A DNA stretch of 64,000 nucleotides. It comes from Galbula dea (lineage: Eukaryota > Chordata > Aves > Piciformes > Galbulidae). The translations under genes and the position numbers were made by a program. The stretch spans positions 273,375 to 337,374 of the forward strand of contig VWZX01006564.1 in NCBI GenBank assembly GCA_013399015.1, in the 5' to 3' direction. Shown one piece after another: positions 36,541-46,640 of the stretch (position 1 is its first letter; each line of letters starts with the position of its first letter). A model generated the notes under the pieces. That model made no database searches. It was not told where the DNA came from and saw only the letters and a list, made by a program, of their open reading frames with translations.

Positions 36541-39396
36541 AACTGGTCACATCTCCATCTATGTAAGTATTCTGCTCATGGATTTCTGATTTTTTAAAAT
36601 TCTATTCTAGTGTTAGTTCTATCTTATCATATTCTAGGGCTACTGTCATGTGAGTGTTTCTCAGAATAAAAATATACTTAGAACAGAAGAAGCAAACGGG
36701 GAAAGAAAGCCCCAAACAATTAAATTATTTTTGCCTCTTCTGAACACAAGAAAAGTAGTAGGTAAAAATATCCAAATTATGTATGAAAACCAATCTTATA
36801 TTCTTGGCCACTCAGTGAAGGTCTTTGGGATTCCTTAAATCTTAAGAAAAATTTCCAAACTTTATGTTATTTTTTTAAATAATTTTTTTAATAAAACCTT
36901 TTGCTTCTGTTGTTAAGAAAAAAGAAAACAGAATTCACAGTTACAGAGTCTCCTTCCTGTAAGCTGACTTCTATTCTTCTGCAGAAAAAACTCCAAAACC
37001 TTATTAATAAAAAGCAGCCTTTGCAAGATCATTATAGACTAGATCCAGTGTAAGAGAAAAGAAAACTTCCAATAGCATGGTAAAATGCAAGGAATAAATA
37101 CAAGTTGCAAATACAGTGTTAAAATTGAAAACTTCTAGCAATTATACTTGGAGAAGGGTAGTAATGATGGATTTTCTGAGGTGGCAACTAGCTTCCTTTT
37201 AACCAATCAAAGCAAGATATTGATGCTTAGAGCTTTGAAATATCATAGTTAAGACTCCAGGTGAAGCCCAAAAGTATGTTCAGTCTTACAGGTTGGTTAA
37301 CTACAGCTACATATTTCTTTCTGTTTCATTTTGAGTCTGTTAATAGTAAAGCTTTCCTCATTTGTTAAAAGTGCTGAAATACAAACATCAAACATCACTA
37401 GGGTTAGACTGAGAAGTACCTCTACATCTCCCTATATACCTATAAAACAATGTAATAGCCACCTACTTTATATTGTGTATCTGAACCTTCCACAACAGTT
37501 TCCATATACAAGCACAAAGCAGGATTTCATCAAGGAAATATATGTGCTTTGGAATATATCTCACTGCAAGTTTCTCATTCTTGGTTTTATTACAGAAACA
37601 AACTAAGGTAACTGTAGGATTGCAAAGACCTTCATAATTTATACCAGGAAATATCAGATGCAAAGTTAATTTAGTATTTCTTCAAGGCTATCTTACCTGT
37701 TTCAACAAAAACCTTGTCTTAGGAGCTTCAAGTAGTCATTGAACTATCTGACACTAGCTGTGGGTAATTGCATTTCACATTTTTTCAAGAATCATAGGTA
37801 GAAAAGTGACAGAAATATTTACACAGCTCATTCACTTACCTGTTTTATCACTACAGATATTTATAATTGAAAAGTATATGCACTTTATTAAAAAAACTAT
37901 ATACACTTTAATGCTGTTTTCTGATCTCAAAAGTTATCAGTAAAAATGCCTGAAATACTGAGAAAAAAATCACAAGAGGAAATGATATTGTTAACCATAG
38001 CTAGCCATTAAGACAAGTTACATGGTGCTACTATTTAGGGCTCTTCATGTATACTTCTCTGTGCCCTAAAATGACTTAAATTTGTAATAAAACATTTATT
38101 TTATCAACATATCACTAAAAATACATTTTATTTTACAAGAAACTTATAATATGAAAAACTGGGTGGTAACTCATAACAACAAACTCAGAAGGGCACAAGC
38201 ATTTAAAATTCATTCTTATTTCAACAGGTTTTTCTCTAGAAGACCCAAATTAAAAAGATGCTTTATTACACACTCATGATGCTTTACTGGAGGAATATTT
38301 TTTTATCATTTCTACACTTGTTAAGAGGCAACATGCACATATGGTCCTGCACATTTTATAAAAAAAGCCTCTTGATGAGCTGCATTGCAGGAGAGCAGAG
38401 GTTGTTGGCATGTTCTCAGACATCCTGATTAGGCTGGCGGATTGACTTAGGAAATGCTGTTGCATACACTATGTAGAACTGCCCCTTATACTGTGTGGAA
38501 TACTAAACCCCTTTCTTTGTATTCTAAAAGACCTCAAAAATTCTCTAAAAAACCAGTTCTGTAACACTATTTATCAAGCATATGCTAAGAGTAAAAATAA
38601 ACCTAATCGACTGTATGAAAAGAAGTTATATGATTACTTAGATGTTTTAGCCTGCCAACATGGATGACTTGTTTCTTTTTCTCTGAACTGACTTAATCTG
38701 AAATATCCCCCTCCTAGACCACTTAGGTCCAACATGATAAGGAAACAAAATAAAACTCAATTAACATAAAATACAACACAATAAAATAGTTCATAAACCA
38801 TGCAAATGTAAGATATTGTTGATTTAAACAGAACTTAGTTATTCCCAGTAAGGCAGAAGCTGAGCTGAAGCAAATGTCATTTACTGTAAATGAACATGTA
38901 AATTAGTTGTAGTCCTCTGTTTCCTGAAAAGTTGCCAGTGTGGCCTTTTGTGTTGTAAAGATTGTAATCCATTGCACTACACCAGAGGAGCAGACCACAG
39001 TATAAGTGAAAGCTAGAAAGAGCTATTTAAGAAATTAAAATCAAATAAATTAGAGAAATAGCAACACCACAAACATTCTCTAGATACACATGTTTCATTC
39101 ATTTCCTCATTATGCTCCTTAGTTGCTTCTAAAACACCAAAGTGATACTAGTGGTATATATTTGCACTCCATTCCCTAACTATCAGATCTTTATACATAC
39201 TGAGAGAAGTCTTTCATGCCGTAATCAGTGTGATTACTTTTCTTTCACTACATTAATGTATTTTGGCAAAACAAGCAGCATTTCTTGTCTCTTTCTCCAA
39301 AAAATATGAAACCTTTTTTCACAGACTCTAAAGATCTTCCTCAACTGTTGTCAGCTATGTCAATTGTAACCAGCCCTTTACATTCCTTTTTTAAAG
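36541..39396. other. AT-rich stretch, possibly starting with decayed LTR end
   Basis: The first 100-350 bp may be U5 of the preceding LTR too diverged to align by eye. Beyond it nothing is recognised. Confidence 0.4.
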
Positions 39397-39449
39397 TCAC
39401 AGAATCACAGAATCATTACGGTTGGAAAGGACCCTCAAGATCATCTAGT
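39397..39449 (-). mobile_element. CR1 3' end, cut at an N
   Basis: TCACAGAATCACAGAATC, GGTTGGAAAGGACCCTC and AGATCATCTAGT, then N at 39450 and unrelated sequence. The expected continuation is CCAACC. The element stops exactly at the N, so the missing part was probably lost in assembly. Confidence 0.92.
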
Positions 39450-39450
39450 N
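39450..39450. other. Single N, probable hidden gap
   Basis: One N where CR1 homology ends in mid-motif. The true gap may be much longer than one base. Confidence 0.75.
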
Positions 39451-41004
39451 CTTCCCTTTATGCTTTTAAATCATGTTATAAGTAAATGAAAAAGATTTCT
39501 AACTGGAGTTTATCTCATTTCAACCTATCTTCTCCTTTATATATGGGCACACACTTTCTCTCACACACGCATTTCCCAGCACCAATGTTTGTTTTCTGGA
39601 CTGTGGGTCTTTTAGTGAGCTACATGATATTACTCATTCATTTAACATTTTTACTGATACTTGAATTAATCTTAGCTTCCTTAACTTTTGGGGGAAGCAT
39701 CATTATGTTTATTTTATTGTGTTAAGAGAAATATTTTATTGTATATATTCCAAAATAGATTTTGGCAAGACTGGGAAAGGCATTCTTACAGCAAATTATG
39801 ACAATGTTTTGTATTGTCAATAGTATTTTGACAACCTTAGACTTCTTGATCATGAATCTTCTGTTTTATTTTACCTTTTATCTCTTAAAACTTCACTTCA
39901 CAGTCAGCATTTGGAAACTAATTGCTGTAGAGTTTGATATGTGCAAAAATAATTCCATAAAGTTCTATGATAATTTTCTTTTAATAATGATTTGACTGAA
40001 TATTGCAATTAAGAAATAAAAAGATTCTCCTATTACCCAACTGCTCACTGGAAAACCCATTTTAACTGAGTTTTAGGCTAATTTCTTTCTTTAGGACCCT
40101 TCCACACTGTGGTAAAGACTCAATTACAACAGTTTTCAAAATACACACCCTTTAACGCTAAGGGAAAGCCCATAACTTTAGGGAGTTTCCACATAGTTTG
40201 GACATTTCTTAAGCCTGTCAGTAACTCAGTAAATTATCCTATTTATGACTCAACTTGGGTTATGAGATTGTAGATGTCATAAAGAGAAATAAAATCATAG
40301 CATAGTCATTGAAAAGAGAGAAAAGAATCCTAATTAATACCAGGAACATTAAATAGGAAGCTGAAAACTCTATCATGTAATTTTATTTTATTTTTCCTTT
40401 ATTTGCATGGCCTGGCATTTTAAGAGCAATATTTTGAACTCTCTAGTCTTATTTTTAACACAATGTTTACAAGACTGAGTAGATGCTTATGGTTTTTTCC
40501 CCTTTCATCTATTTAACTTCTCTTTTTTTTATGATTTGTCTGTGAATCATGGCTAGAGCTTGCTCATTTCTGTTTGTACAATTGTGATGAAGAAAACATA
40601 CCTACTTATTATTCCTTTTTTTTTAAGGAGTGAAAGGAAGGTGAAATGAATAAAACTTTGAATATGTCTGGTTTTCATTTCAAGTTTTGATTAAAACACT
40701 TTTCAGGTCTTCTCACATTGTACTCCCACTATGTATTTAAGAAAACAATGCATTCCTCCTCCTTATTAAAATGGTCATAATAAGACTGAGGGAACTGAGG
40801 AAAAAAAAAAAAGATATTGTCACTGCCCTGCAAAATCTTTTTGTTTTCTGAGGAAAACCTTGCAAAGTTGAGGTTTTTCCCTTGCCCCCTTGAATGGTGT
40901 CCATGCTTCAGTGCAGATCTTGCTTGTGAAGGCCTTGGAAAAACAGATGAGTTCACAAAACACTGAGGATGCACATAAGGCAGTGATGCTTGCTCAAGTC
41001 TGGC
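39451..41004. other. AT-rich stretch, nothing recognised
   Basis: An A-run of about 13 lies near 40800. The frames at 39486 and 39762 are hydrophobic by composition only. Confidence 0.45.
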
Positions 41005-41051
41005 TGAGGTCCCTTCCAACTCCTAATATTCTGTGATTCTATGATTCTGTG
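41005..41051 (+). mobile_element. CR1 3' terminus only
   Basis: GAGGTCCCTTCCAACTCC, TAATATTCTGTGATTC and a TATGATTCTGTGA tail. Only about 47 bp is recognisable; it belongs to the 5461/28247 subfamily. Confidence 0.85.
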
Positions 41052-41980
41052 ACCTCTGCCTAAGAGCTTTACTATGATGCAGCTACCTAAGAGGCTATTG
41101 CTGCGTGCAGTAACTTCTTCTGTATTTCAGAACAAATGAGAAAAGCATATGAGAATAGATCAGAACATTTTGGTATCTGAGTTTCTGGAAGAACACTGAA
41201 ATTTTAAATAGCATTTGGAATGACAGAACAAGTAGAGATTTAAACAAAATGATACCTTTGATACTCAGATTTGCTAAATTACCCTTCACTCTTTCACTAA
41301 GATATCTACAAGAAAAATGCCCAGAGATTTACCTTGGAAGCACCATATTTTATTTACCTGTTTATTAAATATGTCATTTCCCAAAGATATTTCTGTCTCA
41401 ATTTCTGATGAAACAGTGAGTCTATCTTGTAGTATTTTCCCCCAACATACAAAGATGACAAGATTATTTACATTTGCATGAAAGAACCCCAAAACTCTGT
41501 GTAGCATTGCCACCATTTGTAATGAATGATTTCAAGTATTATGTTCAAAATGTCAGAGACAGAAAAATGAAAGGTTACACAAATGTTAAGATTGCACAAT
41601 ATGCAGTACAGCTGGGTTGTCAGAGGGCTCAGTCTGCACAGTCCATCTCACCTGTATTATTCTGTTTGGAATAAGATTATTCCTGTGATGAATGCACTGC
41701 AATATTATACAAAAGGAGTAGCACTATGTTAAGGTTGTATAGGACTTAAATGCTTTTGGCTGTGATCATTTACTTGAAGCTGTGCTATATCCAAGTTAGT
41801 CTGTGCCATTCTAAAATCCTCAGTGATACAGTACTGGTGTCAAACAGGTCAGACAGCTGTGCTAGTCTTTGGAATCTGATGACACCTGTCTTGCCATTTG
41901 ACTTCCAAAAACTGGATTTCTCATGAAAGTCCCTTGACCTTACTTCTTTTTATGGCAAACCTGCCCCACATTGGGCATAA

Positions 41981-42000
41981 AATATATATATATATATATA
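41981..42000. repeat. (AT)10 microsatellite
   Basis: A pure AT run ends 8 bp before the LTR at 42009. Confidence 0.9.
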
Positions 42001-42008
42001 TCTCTATC

Positions 42009-42778
42009 TGTTGAGGGTTAGGGTTGGACTGACCACCACCCAGCTACAGACACTATCCACTACCTCCCTCTTCCTTCCCATCCTGCTAAGGGAAGGGAAA
42101 GGGAATAAGATAGAGGCTTGTGGATTGGAAGAAAATAAACAACAAAACTCACTTTAACAAAAATAATAACAATAAATGAAATATATATACAAATATATAT
42201 AGAACCAGCACCAAACCCCAACACTGAGTAACCAATTAGTGTATTACTAGTGTAACTAGTAATAGTTACCAATTGGTAACTATTTCACCATCCCCACTGA
42301 TACTGCAACAGAAGGCCTCCAGCAGCAGACAGAAATCAGATCAGGGGGCTGGATCCTGGAGCTGGATTCAGGAGAGAGAGGGAGACAGAAGCAGAAAAGA
42401 TGGGTCCTTGAAAGCAGAAGAGCAGGATGTGAGAAAAAGATGCGGGAACTGACCCTCAACTTTATTTCCAGTATGATGTATAAGGAATGGAATACTTAGT
42501 TGGACAGATTAGGGTCACCTGTCCTGCCTGCTCCTTTTTGTAGGTGGAGTCTTTTATTCTGCACCCCCCAACGTGAGACACAAGATTTGGCAGTAGCTCT
42601 GGTTTAGATACCAAACCTTAGCAGTAAACCCGAACATCAGGCCAAATCACTGTTGGAAGCAGCTGGTGTTTGTAAAAAACATACTCCCAGCTTCAGAAAT
42701 GCATTTACTTAGAGGAGATTCAGCTGAAAACCAAAATCATCAAATGGGATCAGTTCTGTTCTAACTCAAACCAGGACA
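42009..42778 (-). mobile_element. Complete ERV LTR (solo), - orientation
   Basis: Read on the minus strand, the LTR starts TGTCCTGGTTTGAGTTAGAA at 42778 and ends CCAACCCTAACCCTCAACA at 42009, about 770 bp with TG...CA ends. U3 blocks shared with the + copy at 36125 include CAAATCTTGTG, GGGGGTGCAGA and CAGGTGACCCTAA. The 3' part includes the pyrimidine-rich and GGGAAGGAAGAGGGAGG segments typical of this avian LTR type. Flanks (CTATC left, TAGTC right) do not form a clean 5-bp duplication, so they have mutated or been rearranged. No retroviral genes adjoin it. The minus frame at 42060-42272 is not a gene. Confidence 0.85.
42242..42284. repeat. Overlapping palindromes inside the LTR
   Basis: A perfect 24-bp palindrome at 42261-42284 (arm AATAGTTACCAA and its exact reverse complement) overlaps a hairpin with 10-bp arms and a 3-nt loop at 42242-42264 (TATTACTAGT / ACTAGTAATA). 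The two structures are mutually exclusive because they share 42261-42264. Confidence 0.9.
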
Positions 42779-43639
42779 TAGTCTTTCACAGAAATTCTAG
42801 ATATAGTATACTTCACAGAATTCGGCAACATCTACATAAACAATAGCCCTTAAGGTTTACCAAGTTGCTCATGATAATGTTATGATAGAACCTAAATTCA
42901 TTCTGCTTCCTGAAAATAGAAATTTCAAAATATAATAACAGAAAATAGAAAATCAAAAACTATAAAACCAGGAAGTTTATATAGTTTCTCTGTAGTGGCA
43001 TTCTCAGAAACACTTGCAGGACATATGGGGCATGAGAGGCAGACACAGTGGAATGCAGTCTTAAAGGAATAGTTCAAATGCTGTATGAATGAAAAATTTA
43101 GATTTATTAGGAATATGAAACATATGTGGGATAGATGGCCTCCATCTAAACCAAGTGGAACAGCAATACAGATTGCTAATCAAAATACAGAATAAAGCAT
43201 ATGTTCCAAGATTTCAGATAAATCCAATAAAATGTAGCCTCCATAAAGTCTCTTTTGATTGGGTCATATGACAATAAATACAAAAAGCATGCTAAAACAT
43301 ACATTTATTTAAACACAAGGGTGTAAGACTTCTGCAGGAAAAACAAACAAACCCAAAACAAAACAAACCCCACACCATAAAACTGAAAATCTGGTTTTGA
43401 GACCATTGACTACCAAGTTTATAATGTCAGATTAGCTGTGGCAGTTGTAGAGCAATGCTGTGTATTAAGAAAATCTTATAAGTAAAAATTGACTGCTTCC
43501 TGGGTGATTTAGTCAGACAATCCAAAAGACAATTAGCAGCTTTTGACTTAGAACTGCTGGATGTGCAGGACAGGCCTCAGAGTGTTACAGGATATCAAAT
43601 CCAATGGCTTTCCAGCAACATAGGTGGATGAGTATATAT
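42779..43639. other. AT-rich stretch, nothing recognised
   Basis: An A/C-rich run lies at about 43340-43375. Nothing else is recognised before the duplicated block. Confidence 0.4.
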
Positions 43640-44421
43640 GTAAGTGTTTATATATATATGCTACATCAGTAGCACCAAAGCAGTGCCCTCTCCTACTCCT
43701 CTCCTGCAGTAGTTTTTCACCTCAGATATGGAAGAATGTGAATAATCAGAAAGTTTGATAAAATTAATTTTAAGGTGTAAAATATTTTCAGTCTAGACAT
43801 AGAAAAATATCAAGGTTGCTATATTGGTATCTTGGAGAAAACAGAAAAATGTAAATAAACTACAGCAAAAAGAAGGTAGCAATATTAATAANNNNNNNNN
43901 NNNNNNNNNNNNNNNNATATTAATAAATATTAATAAATTAATAAATTTATTTAATGTATGAAGCTAATATTTTCACTATATGTAAAAGAAACTATAAGCA
44001 TTCATATTTTATAAGAAAAAAACCCAGTCTACTGATTGTATTTTCCATACTAATTTCTGGCTCTAGTTATCTTATAGTTAATATACTTTTACTACTACCT
44101 ACATTTATAAAATTTGGTAAGAAATGTACTCTCTAAGATAATCTAATAATCTACTTTTAACCAGTTCCATTGCCCTGAATACCAGTTTTAAATAGATTAG
44201 AATTTAAGACATTGTACTATTATTATTCACTGCAAACATTCTGGGGTATGTTCGTTCTTTAATGATTTCCTCCCCTCTCTTGATAACCTAGTAGATCTCT
44301 CCAATGACTTAATTATTTTCAGCACAGGATTTGTACTAAATACATTCCCCCAACAGTTTCAGTCTTAAGATATAGCTCTGGTGGGAAAAGTTGTTAAGAT
44401 TTGATCTACAATATTCTACTC
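43640..44421 (+). repeat. Duplicated block, copy 1 (contains 25-N gap)
   Basis: It starts GTAAGTGTTTATATATATATG and ends ATATTCTACTC. It matches 44423-45169 base for base apart from a 35-bp excess (10 bp of repeated ATATTAATAA plus 25 N) and three substitutions near 44087-44096. This high identity in non-repeat DNA points to two alleles laid end to end by the assembler. Confidence 0.95.
43892..43916. other. Assembly gap, 25 N
   Basis: The gap lies in an ATTAATAAAT-rich repeat. The same 10-mer occurs on both sides, and copy 2 reads through with no gap, so the true missing length is probably zero or negative. Confidence 0.95.
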
Positions 44422-44422
44422 N
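44422..44422. other. Single N joining the two copies
   Basis: Exactly at the boundary between copy 1 and copy 2, so it marks a contig join rather than one unread base. Confidence 0.9.
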
Positions 44423-45169
44423 GTAAGTGTTTATATATATATGCTACATCAGTAGCACCAAAGCAGTGCCCTCTCCTACTCCTCTCCTGCAGTAGTTTTT
44501 CACCTCAGATATGGAAGAATGTGAATAATCAGAAAGTTTGATAAAATTAATTTTAAGGTGTAAAATATTTTCAGTCTAGACATAGAAAAATATCAAGGTT
44601 GCTATATTGGTATCTTGGAGAAAACAGAAAAATGTAAATAAACTACAGCAAAAAGAAGGTAGCAATATTAATAAATATTAATAAATTAATAAATTTATTT
44701 AATGTATGAAGCTAATATTTTCACTATATGTAAAAGAAACTATAAGCATTCATATTTTATAAGAAAAAAACCCAGTCTACTGATTGTATTTTCCATACTA
44801 ATTTCTGGCTCTAGTTATCTTATAGTTAATGTACTCTTCCTACTACCTACATTTATAAAATTTGGTAAGAAATGTACTCTCTAAGATAATCTAATAATCT
44901 ACTTTTAACCAGTTCCATTGCCCTGAATACCAGTTTTAAATAGATTAGAATTTAAGACATTGTACTATTATTATTCACTGCAAACATTCTGGGGTATGTT
45001 CGTTCTTTAATGATTTCCTCCCCTCTCTTGATAACCTAGTAGATCTCTCCAATGACTTAATTATTTTCAGCACAGGATTTGTACTAAATACATTCCCCCA
45101 ACAGTTTCAGTCTTAAGATATAGCTCTGGTGGGAAAAGTTGTTAAGATTTGATCTACAATATTCTACTC
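44423..45169 (+). repeat. Duplicated block, copy 2 (gap-free)
   Basis: 747 bp, collinear with copy 1, then running into unique sequence (TTCTATCTTCC). The 60-codon frame at 44702 and its counterpart at 43954 are the same non-gene sequence in the two copies. Confidence 0.95.
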
Positions 45170-46499
45170 TTCTATCTTCCTGTGTCTCGAGACTAACAAA
45201 TTGGAAATGATTGCTAAAATCAAGCCCTGTAATTAGACAGCATAACATCTAACATAGTCCTTTTGTCAGCTTGCCAGAAAGAGAATTTCAGTAAATGATA
45301 CATTACACAATGAAAAAAACTCTTTCAAAGAGGCTTATTAATGATGATAAATAAAGAACTTGTGCAAAACCAAGCAATTAATCCTTCAGAAGCCTTCCAA
45401 TGAAGTCACTATTTAAAGGTATCAAGAAATGCAAATACGTACATAAACAAATCCTTTGTGAATATTCCACTTTAGGTTAGTGCATTTTCTTGCAAACCCA
45501 TCTGTAGTTAACTTCCTTCATATCATTTCTTATTCACTAAAATATTGTCTTTATTTTATATAAAGAAATAATCAACAGTCATTCACAGTGGCACGAATCA
45601 GTTAAAGGAAAAATATACAGTATTTTGTGAGAGTTTTAAATAATTGAAGACATTGCATTTTATTTTCAGAGAACAGATATTAATTTCTTTACTTATGAAG
45701 CCACAATCTTTTTTGTTTCTGCTACAGGGACAGAGCAGATTGCAAAATTCTGGCATTAATAATGCATTGGAAATAAAGAGGAATGGCAAGCAAAAATTTA
45801 TGCTGCAGCTTGTAAAAAATGTGAAATGTCAAAAGGTCACAGAAAAACCCTCCCAGTAAACACTATTTCTTGTAAAGCAGTTTCTCAATGTGCAGACAAC
45901 TAAATAGATCAATGTCTCAGTACAAAAGAGGATGGTGTACATTGGTGTTTTCAGTTAACTTTTTCTTTCATGGTTCTTCCAAATTATTCCCTGTTGTATT
46001 ATGAACTGTGGCCAGAAGCATAAAATAAAATAAAAAAAACTGTGTAGCATTTTTTTACTCTGTAAACAGATAACAGTTCAGATCCCACCTTTATACCAGA
46101 CAGAAGGAAAATATTTTGGACATTTATTTTCATTATAAATCACATGAAATAACAACAACAAAAAAAAAGATAACCAAAGTGTGTGTCACAATGAAGTGTC
46201 TAAATGTTTTGTTGTGTGTAGCACAAAATACATATGGATCTCAAACATCTTGGAATCTATTTTTTCTGAATCACTCCACACTCCTTTTGGTAGATCATTC
46301 ATACTTCAGTAGTTAACATAGCACAAATTAATGTAGGTCACATGAATTTTTCCTTCTCTTAGCTTTGCTGTGTAATTGAACAATAATAAAAAGTATTATG
46401 AAGACTAAAGAGGTATTATGGTTGTTGATTTTTACAATAGGACAATAATGGATAAGTGATTTAGTGGAGGGTAGTATTAAACAAAAATTATCTTCAATT
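45170..46499. other. AT-rich stretch, nothing recognised
   Basis: No repeat or gene is recognised. Confidence 0.4.
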
Positions 46500-46640
46500 T
46501 TGTGACACTAATTCATCATGCTATCTGTTCATCTTGGCCATGCTTCATCAGCTTCTCTATGAGGATCTAGTAGGAGACAATGTCAAAAGACTTAGATGTG
46601 CTGCAGAGGATTATTTTGATGTTGGTCACCTAAATGTAAT
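46500..46640 (-). pseudogene. Decayed CR1 reverse transcriptase fragment
   Basis: Translated on the minus strand, the DNA gives SKSFDIVSY, a stop, then ILIEKLMKHGQDEQIA. This follows the conserved CR1 ORF2 segment SKAFDTVSHNILIDKLMKYGLDEQ, which lies next to the first catalytic aspartate motif of the reverse transcriptase. The preceding VDIVYLDF-type block is worn to IKIILCST, so the aspartate of that block is gone. This is the only piece of the reverse transcriptase core seen in the window and is older than the other CR1 copies. Edges are approximate. Confidence 0.75.

Noticed and set aside
36125..42778. The two TGTCCTGG LTRs as ends of one provirus
   Set aside because: They are in opposite orientation, clearly diverged, and no retroviral gene lies between them.
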